A stretch of 64,000 nt of DNA from Pseudomonas viridiflava (lineage in GTDB: Bacteria > Pseudomonadota > Gammaproteobacteria > Pseudomonadales > Pseudomonadaceae), in NCBI RefSeq assembly GCF_900582195.1, contig NZ_UTHA01000001.1, forward strand, positions 620,001-684,000. Reading direction: 5' to 3'. The translations under genes and the position numbers were made by a program. Within the stretch, counting starts at the first letter, position 1, and each line of letters starts with the position of its first letter. Below the pieces are notes generated by a model. The model searched no databases and was not told where the DNA came from. It worked only from the letters and a program-made list of their open reading frames with translations. Below are positions 44,214 to 55,254 of this stretch, piece by piece.

Positions 44214-44348
44214 TCAAACTGCCAGACGCGCACGACCTTTGGCGCGACGACGCGACAGGACTGCGCGGCCGTTCTTGGTAGCCATGCGAGCACGGAAACC
44301 GTGGGTACGAGCGCGTTTGATAGTGCTTGGTTGGAAAGTACGTTTCAT
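44214..44348 (-). CDS. rpmH: 50S ribosomal protein L34
   Basis: 44 residues, highly basic: [18 protein letters not shown] at the start, ending RARLAV. Identical in layout to other Pseudomonas L34. ATG at 44348 is preceded by CAGGTAA. First gene of the rpmH-rnpA-yidD-yidC operon running away from oriC, behind a strong promoter at 44409-44437. Confidence 0.96.
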   Translation of the reverse strand: MKRTFQPSTIKRARTHGFRARMATKNGRAVLSRRRAKGRARLAV

Positions 44349-44408
44349 GTCGTGTTACCTGGTTCGTCCACAACGGGCCGGAATGGCCCCCGTTTTAAGA
44401 GACCGGGG

Positions 44409-44437
44409 ATTCTAGAGAAAGCACGCCTTCAGGTCAA
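44409..44437 (-). promoter_or_regulatory. Sigma-70 promoter of rpmH
   Basis: On the minus strand TTGACC and TAGAAT are separated by exactly 17 bases, about 60 bases before the rpmH start. Confidence 0.8.
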
Positions 44438-44840
44438 TTTCCAACCAGCGTTTCCTTATAAATAGATCTCGGGGGCCTCTGTGGCTGAAAGCCTGTCTGC
44501 CAAACATAAAAATAAAGAAGGGAATTATTTAAAGCTTTTCTGTAAAGCTTATAAAAGCTAGGTACGCCCTCATCTGTGGATAAGTGGCATCAGCCCTTGC
44601 TTGGCCTGATGTACAGAGAATGACAACTACAGTGGAAAACCGTGTTCAGCCTGTGCTGCGCTATCGGATAACCTGTGTGTGGAAAGGCCTGTTATCCACA
44701 GGCAGGTTATCCACCGAGTTCGACCCCCAGTTGTCCAGTGCCCTTAGAGGTGGTTATCCACAGAGCTTATTCACATACCGTTGGTCGCTTTTTGATCGAT
44801 TAACACATTGATAAATCATGTTTGCCGCGCAACCTGCATG

Positions 44841-44869
44841 TGGATAAGTGGGCGGCTCGCCGCTACAAT
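44841..44869 (+). promoter_or_regulatory. dnaA promoter overlapped by a DnaA box
   Basis: A TACAAT -10 element (44864-44869) lies 17 bases after TGGATA (four of six -35 matches). The -35 lies inside the exact DnaA box 44839-44847, so DnaA binding would block the promoter, as expected for autoregulation. The distance to the GTG start is about 45 bases. Confidence 0.6.
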
Positions 44870-44914
44870 GGCCGCTTGTTTTTGCCTCACCGGCTTTCAA
44901 CTTAGGGGATATCC

Positions 44915-46441
44915 GTGTCAGTGGAACTTTGGCAGCAGTGCGTGGAGCTTTTGCGCGAGGAGCTGCCTGCCCAACAATTCAACACCTGGATCCGTCCACT
45001 ACAGGTCGAAGCCGAAGGCGACGAGTTGCGCGTCTACGCACCGAACCGTTTTGTGCTGGACTGGGTCAACGAAAAGTACCTGGGCCGCGTCCTTGAACTG
45101 CTGGATGAGCATGGCAACGGCATGGCGCCGGCGCTCTCCTTATTAATAGGCAGCAAACGCAGTTCGGCTCCGCGTGCGGCGCCGAATGCTCCGCTCGCCG
45201 CCGCGCAGGTTTCCCAGGCCCAGGCAAATGCCGCGCCTGTCAGCGCGCCGGCACCGACGCAAGCGCAAGCACCGGCGGCCAAGCGCTCGACTCAGAAAAG
45301 CCCCGAAGTCAGCGATGAGCCGTCTCGCGACAGTTTCGATCCGATGTCCGGCGCTGCTTCGCAACAGGCGCCGGTTCGCGCCGAACAGCGCACCGTGCAG
45401 GTCGAAGGTGCGCTCAAGCACACGAGCTATCTGAACCGCACCTTTACCTTCGAAAACTTCGTCGAAGGTAAATCCAACCAGCTCGCCCGCGCGGCGGCCT
45501 GGCAAGTGGCGGACAACCCCAAGCACGGCTACAACCCACTGTTCCTTTATGGTGGCGTCGGCTTGGGTAAAACCCACTTGATGCATGCGGTGGGTAACCA
45601 TCTATTAAAGAAGAACCCGAATGCCAAGGTCGTGTACCTGCATTCCGAGCGTTTCGTCGCCGACATGGTCAAGGCGCTGCAACTGAACGCGATCAACGAG
45701 TTCAAGCGCTTCTACCGTTCGGTGGATGCCTTGCTGATCGACGACATTCAGTTCTTCGCCCGCAAAGAGCGCTCGCAGGAAGAGTTTTTCCACACCTTCA
45801 ACGCCCTGCTTGAAGGTGGCCAGCAGGTCATTCTCACCAGTGACCGCTACCCGAAAGAAATCGAAGGCCTTGAAGAGCGCCTCAAATCCCGCTTCGGCTG
45901 GGGCCTGACGGTAGCCGTCGAGCCGCCGGAACTGGAAACCCGCGTGGCGATCTTGATGAAGAAGGCCGACCAGGCCAAAGTCGATTTGCCCCACGATGCC
46001 GCGTTCTTCATTGCCCAGCGTATCCGCTCCAACGTCCGTGAGCTGGAAGGCGCGCTGAAACGTGTGATCGCCCACTCGCACTTCATGGGTCGCGACATCA
46101 CCATCGAGCTGATTCGCGAATCCCTGAAAGACCTGTTGGCGTTGCAGGACAAACTGGTCTCTGTGGATAACATTCAGCGCACCGTCGCCGAGTACTACAA
46201 GATCAAGATCTCGGACTTGCTGTCCAAGCGCCGTTCGCGCTCGGTAGCGCGTCCGCGTCAGGTGGCCATGGCATTGTCCAAGGAGCTGACCAACCACAGC
46301 CTGCCGGAAATCGGTGATGTGTTTGGCGGCCGTGACCACACCACCGTGTTGCACGCCTGCCGCAAGATCAACGAACTTAAGGAATCCGACGCGGACATCC
46401 GCGAGGACTACAAGAACCTGCTGCGTACACTGACCACTTGA
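44915..46441 (+). CDS. dnaA: Chromosomal replication initiator DnaA
   Basis: 508 residues from GTG, eight bases or so after AGGGGA. Domain I ([27 protein letters not shown]), an Ala/Pro-rich domain II linker (about 85-165), the AAA+ domain (Walker [12 protein letters not shown], Walker [10 protein letters not shown]), and domain IV with [12 protein letters not shown] and the box-reading [12 protein letters not shown]. It opens oriC and regulates itself. An exact DnaA box occurs in its own coding sequence at 46162-46170. Confidence 0.98.
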   Translation: MSVELWQQCVELLREELPAQQFNTWIRPLQVEAEGDELRVYAPNRFVLDWVNEKYLGRVLELLDEHGNGMAPALSLLIGSKRSSAPRAAPNAPLAAAQVSQAQANAAPVSAPAPTQAQAPAAKRSTQKSPEVSDEPSRDSFDPMSGAASQQAPVRAEQRTVQVEGALKHTSYLNRTFTFENFVEGKSNQLARAAAWQVADNPKHGYNPLFLYGGVGLGKTHLMHAVGNHLLKKNPNAKVVYLHSERFVADMVKALQLNAINEFKRFYRSVDALLIDDIQFFARKERSQEEFFHTFNALLEGGQQVILTSDRYPKEIEGLEERLKSRFGWGLTVAVEPPELETRVAILMKKADQAKVDLPHDAAFFIAQRIRSNVRELEGALKRVIAHSHFMGRDITIELIRESLKDLLALQDKLVSVDNIQRTVAEYYKIKISDLLSKRRSRSVARPRQVAMALSKELTNHSLPEIGDVFGGRDHTTVLHACRKINELKESDADIREDYKNLLRTLTT

Positions 46442-46480
46442 TGAACACCAGCGCAGCTTATTAAGGCAAGGGACTAGACC

Positions 46481-47584
46481 ATGCATTTCACCATTCAACG
46501 CGAAGCCCTGTTGAAACCCCTGCAACTGGTCGCAGGCGTCGTCGAGCGTCGACAGACCTTGCCGGTACTGTCCAACGTGCTGTTGGTAGTCGAAGGCCAG
46601 CAACTGTCGCTGACCGGTACCGACCTGGAAGTCGAGCTGGTCGGTCGTGTGCAACTCGAGGAGCCGGCTGAAACAGGTTCCATCACCGTGCCGGCGCGCA
46701 AGCTGATGGATATCTGCAAAAGCCTGCCCAACGATGCGCTGATCGACATCAAGGTCGACGAGCAGAAGCTGGTGGTGAAAGCCGGCCGTAGCCGTTTCAC
46801 CCTGTCGACTCTGCCAGCCAACGATTTCCCGACCGTTGAAGAAGGTCCTGGCTCGCTGACTTGCAGCCTCGAGCAAAGCAAACTGCGTCGTCTGATCGAA
46901 CGGACCAGCTTCGCCATGGCCCAGCAGGACGTGCGTTACTACCTCAACGGCATGCTGCTGGAAGTGTCCGAAGGCATCATCCGCGCCGTGGCCACCGACG
47001 GTCACCGTCTGGCCATGTGCTCGATGAAAGCCGATATCGGCCAGCCGGATCGCCATCAGGTGATCGTGCCGCGCAAAGGTATTCTCGAACTGGCGCGTCT
47101 GCTCACCGAGCCGGACGGCAACGTCAGCATCGTGTTGGGCCAGCACCACATCCGCGCCACCACCGGCGAATTCACCTTCACCTCGAAACTGGTCGACGGT
47201 AAATTCCCGGATTACGAACGCGTACTGCCGAAAGGTGGTGACAAACTCGTACTCGGTGATCGTCAGGCCCTGCGTGAAGCGTTCAGCCGCACCGCGATTC
47301 TGTCCAACGAGAAGTACCGTGGTATCCGTCTGCAACTGGCCAGCGGTCAGTTGAAGATCCAGGCCAACAACCCGGAGCAAGAAGAAGCGGAAGAAGAAGT
47401 GGGCGTTGAATACAACGGCGGCTCCCTGGAAATCGGCTTCAACGTGAGCTACTTGCTTGACGTGTTGGGCGTGATGACCACCGAGCAGGTTCGTCTGATC
47501 CTGTCCGACTCCAACAGCAGTGCGCTGGTGCAAGAGTCCGACAACGACGATTCGGCTTACGTTGTCATGCCGATGCGTCTGTAA
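46481..47584 (+). CDS. dnaN: DNA polymerase III sliding clamp, beta subunit
   Basis: 367 residues, three repeated clamp folds (about 1-125, 126-245, 246-367). It ends SAYVVMPMRL, the typical C-terminus that forms part of the peptide-binding groove. The standard dnaA-dnaN-recF-gyrB order is kept, with 39 bases after dnaA. Confidence 0.98.
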   Translation: MHFTIQREALLKPLQLVAGVVERRQTLPVLSNVLLVVEGQQLSLTGTDLEVELVGRVQLEEPAETGSITVPARKLMDICKSLPNDALIDIKVDEQKLVVKAGRSRFTLSTLPANDFPTVEEGPGSLTCSLEQSKLRRLIERTSFAMAQQDVRYYLNGMLLEVSEGIIRAVATDGHRLAMCSMKADIGQPDRHQVIVPRKGILELARLLTEPDGNVSIVLGQHHIRATTGEFTFTSKLVDGKFPDYERVLPKGGDKLVLGDRQALREAFSRTAILSNEKYRGIRLQLASGQLKIQANNPEQEEAEEEVGVEYNGGSLEIGFNVSYLLDVLGVMTTEQVRLILSDSNSSALVQESDNDDSAYVVMPMRL

Positions 47585-47598
47585 TCAGCTGATCCTGG

Positions 47599-51125
<3,527 letters not shown>

Positions 51126-51141
51126 TCCCTTTGCGCCAAAC

Positions 51142-51174
51142 AAAAAAGGCCAACGCATCGCGTTGGCCTTTTTA
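51142..51174 (+). terminator. Intrinsic terminator after gyrB
   Basis: Stem AAAAGGCCAACGC / GCGTTGGCCTTTTT with a short centre and a T run, 16 bases past the gyrB stop. Confidence 0.92.
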
Positions 51175-51180
51175 TTGGCA

Positions 51181-51256
51181 GATCAAAAGATCGCAGCCTG
51201 CGGCAGCTCCTAAAGAGATCGATGTAGGAGCTGCCGCAGGCTGCGATCTTTTGATC
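51181..51256. repeat. Second REP-type inverted repeat
   Basis: A 76-base element whose outer arms GATCAAAAGATCGCAGCCTG and their complement enclose GGCAGCTCC / GGAGCTGCC. This is another common fluorescens-group interspersed palindrome, different from the GTGGGAGCGAG family. It lies between the gyrB terminator and the convergent response-regulator gene. Confidence 0.85.
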
Positions 51257-51258
51257 TT

Positions 51259-51978
51259 TTATTCAGAGGCTGCAGACACACTCTCCAACCGATACCCATA
51301 CCCATAAATCGTCAACAACTGCCAACCTCGATCCGCTGTCAGCCCGAGCTTGTTGCGCAGACGATAGATATGCGTATCCAACGGTCGCGACGACGCCATC
51401 TCTTCATGCGGCCAAAACCGCTCATACAGATAATCCCGCGACAACGGCCGGCCCAGATTGCTGAACAGGCACCGCGCCAGTCGATATTCACGCTCGGTCA
51501 TGACAATCGGCTTTCCCTCGCGAGTGACGGTCAGTTCTGCGTCATCAAACGTCAGATCATTAAAGCTCAGCACTTCCGCTGCAGCCGCGCGTTGCTGGCT
51601 ATGCCGGCGTAGCACCGCAGCCACCCGCGCCTTCAACTCGTTTGGCCGGAACGGCTTGCTGACGTAATCATCTGCCCCGGCATTCAAAGCCTGAACAATA
51701 TCGCTCTCGCCATCGCGACTGGTCAGCATGATCGCCGCCGGTGGCGCTTCCATGTGTTCGCGGGTCCAGCGCAGCAGTGCCAGGCCAGTTAAGTCGGGCA
51801 GTTGCCAGTCGAGGATCAGCAGGTCGAAGGTTTCCCGGCGTAGCTGTCGCAGCAGGTCTTCACCTCGCTCGAAGCTGTGCAGTGACCACGGCTGTTCGCC
51901 GGCATCGGCCATTTGCTGCAGGGTTTGCTCGACCCGGCGCAGTTCGGCGGGTTCGTCGTCCAGTATCGCAACGCGCAT
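51259..51978 (-). CDS. OmpR-type two-component response regulator
   Basis: 239 residues from MRVAILDDE; a 13-codon upstream extension is rejected. The receiver domain has the acidic pair DD at 7-8, the phospho-acceptor Asp in LLILDWQLPD, and Lys in VSKPFRP. The C-terminal winged helix includes TEREYRLARCLFSNLGRPLSRDYLYERFW and RPLDTHIYRLRNKLGL. It is divergent from a histidine kinase gene across 168 bases, so they form a pair. Target genes unknown. Confidence 0.92.
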   Translation of the reverse strand: MRVAILDDEPAELRRVEQTLQQMADAGEQPWSLHSFERGEDLLRQLRRETFDLLILDWQLPDLTGLALLRWTREHMEAPPAAIMLTSRDGESDIVQALNAGADDYVSKPFRPNELKARVAAVLRRHSQQRAAAAEVLSFNDLTFDDAELTVTREGKPIVMTEREYRLARCLFSNLGRPLSRDYLYERFWPHEEMASSRPLDTHIYRLRNKLGLTADRGWQLLTIYGYGYRLESVSAASE

Positions 51979-52146
51979 ACGCGATGATTCCTTGATGCTT
52001 GGGCAGTTGGCCGACAACCATAGTCGCTCGGTCAGTGTTGTGAAAGTAAGCGGCCGCGGTGGGTCGACGTCCGCTATGATTCTTCGGGTCTACGTCTCAG
52101 ACCTGTGGCCCATGAAACCATTCACACCGCCCTGCCCTTTTTCCCT

Positions 52147-53679
52147 ATGAACAACAATCGTCGGCGAGAAAGCCGTGAGCCAAGCCAGGTACAGCGACTG
52201 TTTCGACAGTTGGTACGTGAGTGGTTGTGGATAAGTCTAGTGCTGTTACCGCTGACTGCACTGTTGTCTTATCGCGCGCAGGTCAACTTGCACGATGCTT
52301 TACCCGGTATGGGCGCATTGTTGTCGGTTGGCTGGGTGGCGAGTGTGCTCGGCCTGTTGTTGTGGCGCCCACGCTGGGCGCTCTGGCTAACGCTAATGGG
52401 GATGGCGTGCGTGCTATTGACCAGTGCGGGTCTGGCGGAAATGCGCCGCTGGTGGTCGCCGACACCTGCGGTGCTGGGGATGCTGTTCGGTTACCTGATC
52501 TGGAACTGGCGACGCCTGAGCGTAGTGCTGACCTATTTTGGTTGGGAGCTGGCACGTCTCGATAGCGAGCCGAAAGTGTTTCCCGAACGCCGCCGCACCC
52601 GATTCACCGGCGCTGATCGCCTGCAGGGGCAGATCATGGCGCTTGAGCAGGCCATGAGCCGTACTCGTGATACTCGGCGTTTCATTGCTGATGGGCTCGA
52701 GTACTTGCCCGTCGCTACGCTGATCAGCGATCCCAAAGGGCAGATCCTGCTCGGTAATCGCAAAGCTCGTCAGCTCTTCGATAACAATCTGGTAGGTGAC
52801 GACGTTGTCGATCAACTGGCTCGACTCGGTTATCCGGAGTTGTCCACACATCAGCGCCCGCCACTGTCCGCGATGCCGCTGCTGGAGTTTCGCGATTACA
52901 AGGAACGCAGCTTGCGGCTGGAGCGTGCGGCACTACTGCCGGTGGATGGAGACACGCCGATCGGTTGGCTGCTCAGCCTCACGGACCTTAGCGCTGAACG
53001 TGCCGCCGAGGAGCAGCGCAGTGTGCTACTGCGTTTTCTCTCCCACGACCTGCGCGCACCCCATTCAGCGATTCTTGCGCTACTGGACGTTCACCGCCAT
53101 CAGGCCGGGGCGGATTCTCCGTTGTTCGAGCAGATCGAACGCCAGGTACGCCGCGCGCTGGATCTGACCGATGGCTTTGTTTTGCTGGCGCGGGCCGAAT
53201 CCGAGACTTATCAATTTCAGCCAACGCTGTTCGCGATGCTGGTGCTGGACGTCATGGACCAAGCGTTGCCGATTGCCCAGCAACAACGCATCGAACTGCT
53301 GCATGACATGGATGAGCAATCCCAGGAGCGCCTGATCAATGCTGACCAGGGCTTGCTGACCCGTGCACTGTTCAACCTGCTGGAAAACGCGATCAAATAC
53401 AGCCGGGTCGACACTACGATAAAGCTGCGCGTACGTTGCGACGAAGCATGGTTGCGGTGTGAGATTATCGACAAAGGAAAAGGCATTGCTGCCGAAGAAC
53501 TGCCCGACCTGTTCAGCCAGTACCGACGCTTTTCCTCGGCACAAGGCATCGACGGCGTAGGCTTGGGCCTGTCGATGGTCAAAGCGGTGGTCGATCACCA
53601 TGGCGGCATCATCGAATGCCAAAGCGTAGTCGATCAAGGCACCACGTTTCTGCTTCAATTGCCGCTGATTTCTGAATGA
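52147..53679 (+). CDS. Two-component sensor histidine kinase
   Basis: 510 residues if started at the ATG 52147; a GTG at 52105 is in frame, and neither has a clear ribosome site. Several membrane segments at about 25-125 are linked by short loops, so there is little periplasmic sensor domain. A PAS-like region follows (LEYLPVATLISDPKGQILLGNRKARQLF). Then H-box SHDLRAPHSAILALL, N-box NLLENAIKYS, G1 DKGKGIA and G2 GVGLGLSMVKAV. The input signal may be membrane-borne or cytoplasmic. Exact DnaA box at 52226-52234. Confidence 0.88.
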   Translation: MNNNRRRESREPSQVQRLFRQLVREWLWISLVLLPLTALLSYRAQVNLHDALPGMGALLSVGWVASVLGLLLWRPRWALWLTLMGMACVLLTSAGLAEMRRWWSPTPAVLGMLFGYLIWNWRRLSVVLTYFGWELARLDSEPKVFPERRRTRFTGADRLQGQIMALEQAMSRTRDTRRFIADGLEYLPVATLISDPKGQILLGNRKARQLFDNNLVGDDVVDQLARLGYPELSTHQRPPLSAMPLLEFRDYKERSLRLERAALLPVDGDTPIGWLLSLTDLSAERAAEEQRSVLLRFLSHDLRAPHSAILALLDVHRHQAGADSPLFEQIERQVRRALDLTDGFVLLARAESETYQFQPTLFAMLVLDVMDQALPIAQQQRIELLHDMDEQSQERLINADQGLLTRALFNLLENAIKYSRVDTTIKLRVRCDEAWLRCEIIDKGKGIAAEELPDLFSQYRRFSSAQGIDGVGLGLSMVKAVVDHHGGIIECQSVVDQGTTFLLQLPLISE

Positions 53680-53687
53680 TCAGGCAC

Positions 53688-53718
53688 AAAAAAACCGGCT
53701 ATATCAGCCGGTTTTTTT
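53688..53718. terminator. Bidirectional terminator between histidine kinase and plsC-like genes
   Basis: Stem AACCGGCT / AGCCGGTT with a five-base loop, runs of seven A and seven T on either side. The following 100 bases to 53830 are AT-rich and hold no gene. Confidence 0.92.
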
Positions 53719-53847
53719 ACTTCCGAAAAAAACTTATGCACCTTTTACGGTCTTTTATGAACTTGAGAAATATATAAGTAAATCAATCACTTAATTTCAA
53801 TATTCAAGCCTTTTCAACAAAACCGTACACAGGTTATCCACAAAATC

Positions 53848-54627
53848 TCAGACAGCGATCTGATCGCTTGCAGCCGGTGCTTGCGGTGCCGGTGGCAGCG
53901 AGCCCATTTCGCGCTGAGTCTTTTCGTTCCACGCTTGCACGCGGTCGTTCAGATCAGCGATGGCGCGCGGACCAGTGCCTTCGGCATACATCGGCTCGCC
54001 GATGACTACAGTGATCACGCCAGACTTCTTGCCCCAGCCGATTTTCGGCCAGAACTTGCCGGCATTGTGTGCAATCGGCAGCACCGGAAGCGCCGCATTC
54101 ACTGCCAACGCGCTGCCACTGCGAGAGAATTTGCCGACGGTGCCGTAAGGAACGCGCGTACCTTCCGGAAAGATCAGCACCCAAACGTTGTCCTTGAGCA
54201 GCTCATCACCTTTGGCGGCGACTTGTTTCAGTGCCGCTTTCGGGTTGTCGCGATCGATCGCGATCGGCCGCAACATGGCCATCGCCCAGCCGAAGAACGG
54301 CACATAAAGCAATTCGCGCTTGAGCACCTGGCTCAGCGGCGAGAAATAAGCGGAGAGAAAGAACGTCTCCCAAGTGCTCTGGTGGTTCGACTGAATCACG
54401 CAGGGCCGGTCAGGCACGTTTTGCGCGCCTTTGATTTCGTAACGGATACCGAGAAACACCTTGGTCAACCACAAGGCGCAACGGCACCAGTACACGTTGA
54501 TAAAACGATAACGCGCCTTGAAAGGCAAAAACGGCGCGATGAAAAAACTCAAGCTGCACCACAGCAGGGAGGTGGTGCCCAGCAGCAGGTAAAAGAGAAA
54601 AATCCTGATGGCCCGCAGTATCGACAT
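53848..54627 (-). CDS. 1-acyl-sn-glycerol-3-phosphate acyltransferase (PlsC/HdtS-like)
   Basis: 259 residues. An N-terminal membrane helix (IRIFLFYLLLGTTSLLWCSLSFFIAPFL). The acyltransferase motif I reads NHQSTWE, an HX4E where classical PlsC has HX4D. Motif III is FPEGTRVPYG. It makes phosphatidic acid from lysophosphatidic acid. The position matches P. aeruginosa PA0005 (lptA). A related P. fluorescens protein, HdtS, was also linked to N-acyl homoserine lactone production; that link is from memory and hedged. It lies 83 bases downstream of gmhB. Confidence 0.88.
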   Translation of the reverse strand: MSILRAIRIFLFYLLLGTTSLLWCSLSFFIAPFLPFKARYRFINVYWCRCALWLTKVFLGIRYEIKGAQNVPDRPCVIQSNHQSTWETFFLSAYFSPLSQVLKRELLYVPFFGWAMAMLRPIAIDRDNPKAALKQVAAKGDELLKDNVWVLIFPEGTRVPYGTVGKFSRSGSALAVNAALPVLPIAHNAGKFWPKIGWGKKSGVITVVIGEPMYAEGTGPRAIADLNDRVQAWNEKTQREMGSLPPAPQAPAASDQIAV

Positions 54628-54710
54628 AGTGACGTTTACCGTGACGGGGCAATGCCCGAGTGTTCAAGCGCACTCCCGATCAATCCCTGGTCAGGAACTT
54701 CAGAAGTACT

Positions 54711-55244
54711 CTAGTTGTGGATAAGTTCTGCGGCAATCGCCGCCAGATCGTCAAAAATCAGAGTGCCAACCGGCAGGGTTTTGCCCTGAGTCTTTGCGCC
54801 TTTTCCGGTCTTTACCAAAACTGGCTGTGAATCGACGGCTTTGGCGGCCTCCAGGTCACCAAGGCTGTCGCCGACGAACCAGACATTGGCCAGGTCGACG
54901 TTGTAATGCGCCGCGATGGTTTTCAACATCCCCGGTTTCGGCTTGCGGCAATCGCAGCCTTCGTCCGGGCCATGCGGGCAGTACACAATCAGCCCGACTT
55001 CACCGCCCTGCTCCGCCACCAGTTCACGCAACCGCGCGTGCATGGCATCAAGGGTGGCGAGGTCGTAATAGCCGCGAGCAATGCCCGACTGGTTGGTGGC
55101 GACCGCCACCGTCCAGCCGGCCTTGCTCAACTGCGCAATCGCTTCGATCGAGCCGGGCAACGGAATCCACTCCGCCACTGACTTGATGTAAGCGTCGGAG
55201 TCGTAATTGATCACTCCGTCCCGATCGAGAATCAGCAGTTTCAA
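54711..55244 (-). CDS. gmhB: D-glycero-beta-D-manno-heptose-1,7-bisphosphate 7-phosphatase
   Basis: 177 residues from TTG at 55244, with GAGGGA upstream and the glyS stop 11 bases before. HAD phosphatase: LILDRDGVINYDSD (nucleophile and acid Asp), TNQSGIARGYY, the zinc-binding CPHGPDEGCDCRKPKPGM loop specific to GmhB, and FVGDSLGDLEAA. It makes ADP-heptose precursor for lipopolysaccharide core. The longer open frame to 55352 overlaps glyS and is rejected. The stop region encodes LIHN within an exact DnaA box (54716-54724). Confidence 0.92.
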   Translation of the reverse strand: MKLLILDRDGVINYDSDAYIKSVAEWIPLPGSIEAIAQLSKAGWTVAVATNQSGIARGYYDLATLDAMHARLRELVAEQGGEVGLIVYCPHGPDEGCDCRKPKPGMLKTIAAHYNVDLANVWFVGDSLGDLEAAKAVDSQPVLVKTGKGAKTQGKTLPVGTLIFDDLAAIAAELIHN

Positions 55245-55254
55245 CAGCAGTCCC

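Larger units (their letters stand above)
44349..44914. other. oriC: Chromosomal replication origin (oriC)
   Basis: 566 bases between rpmH and dnaA. Exact DnaA boxes at 44575-44583, 44692-44700, 44754-44762 and 44839-44847. One-mismatch boxes at 44707-44715 (TTATCCACC) and 44767-44775 (TTATTCACA). An AT-rich stretch at about 44505-44560, next to the first box, is the likely unwinding element. Gene orientation reverses here, leading outward on both sides. The rpmH promoter is at one end and the dnaA promoter at the other. Confidence 0.9.

Noticed and set aside
44198..44293. 32-codon extension of rnpA
   Set aside because: It overlaps rpmH in another frame, and the family N-terminus begins near [11 protein letters not shown].
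45605..47533. 642-codon minus-strand open frame over dnaA/dnaN
   Set aside because: Antisense shadow spanning two unrelated conserved genes.
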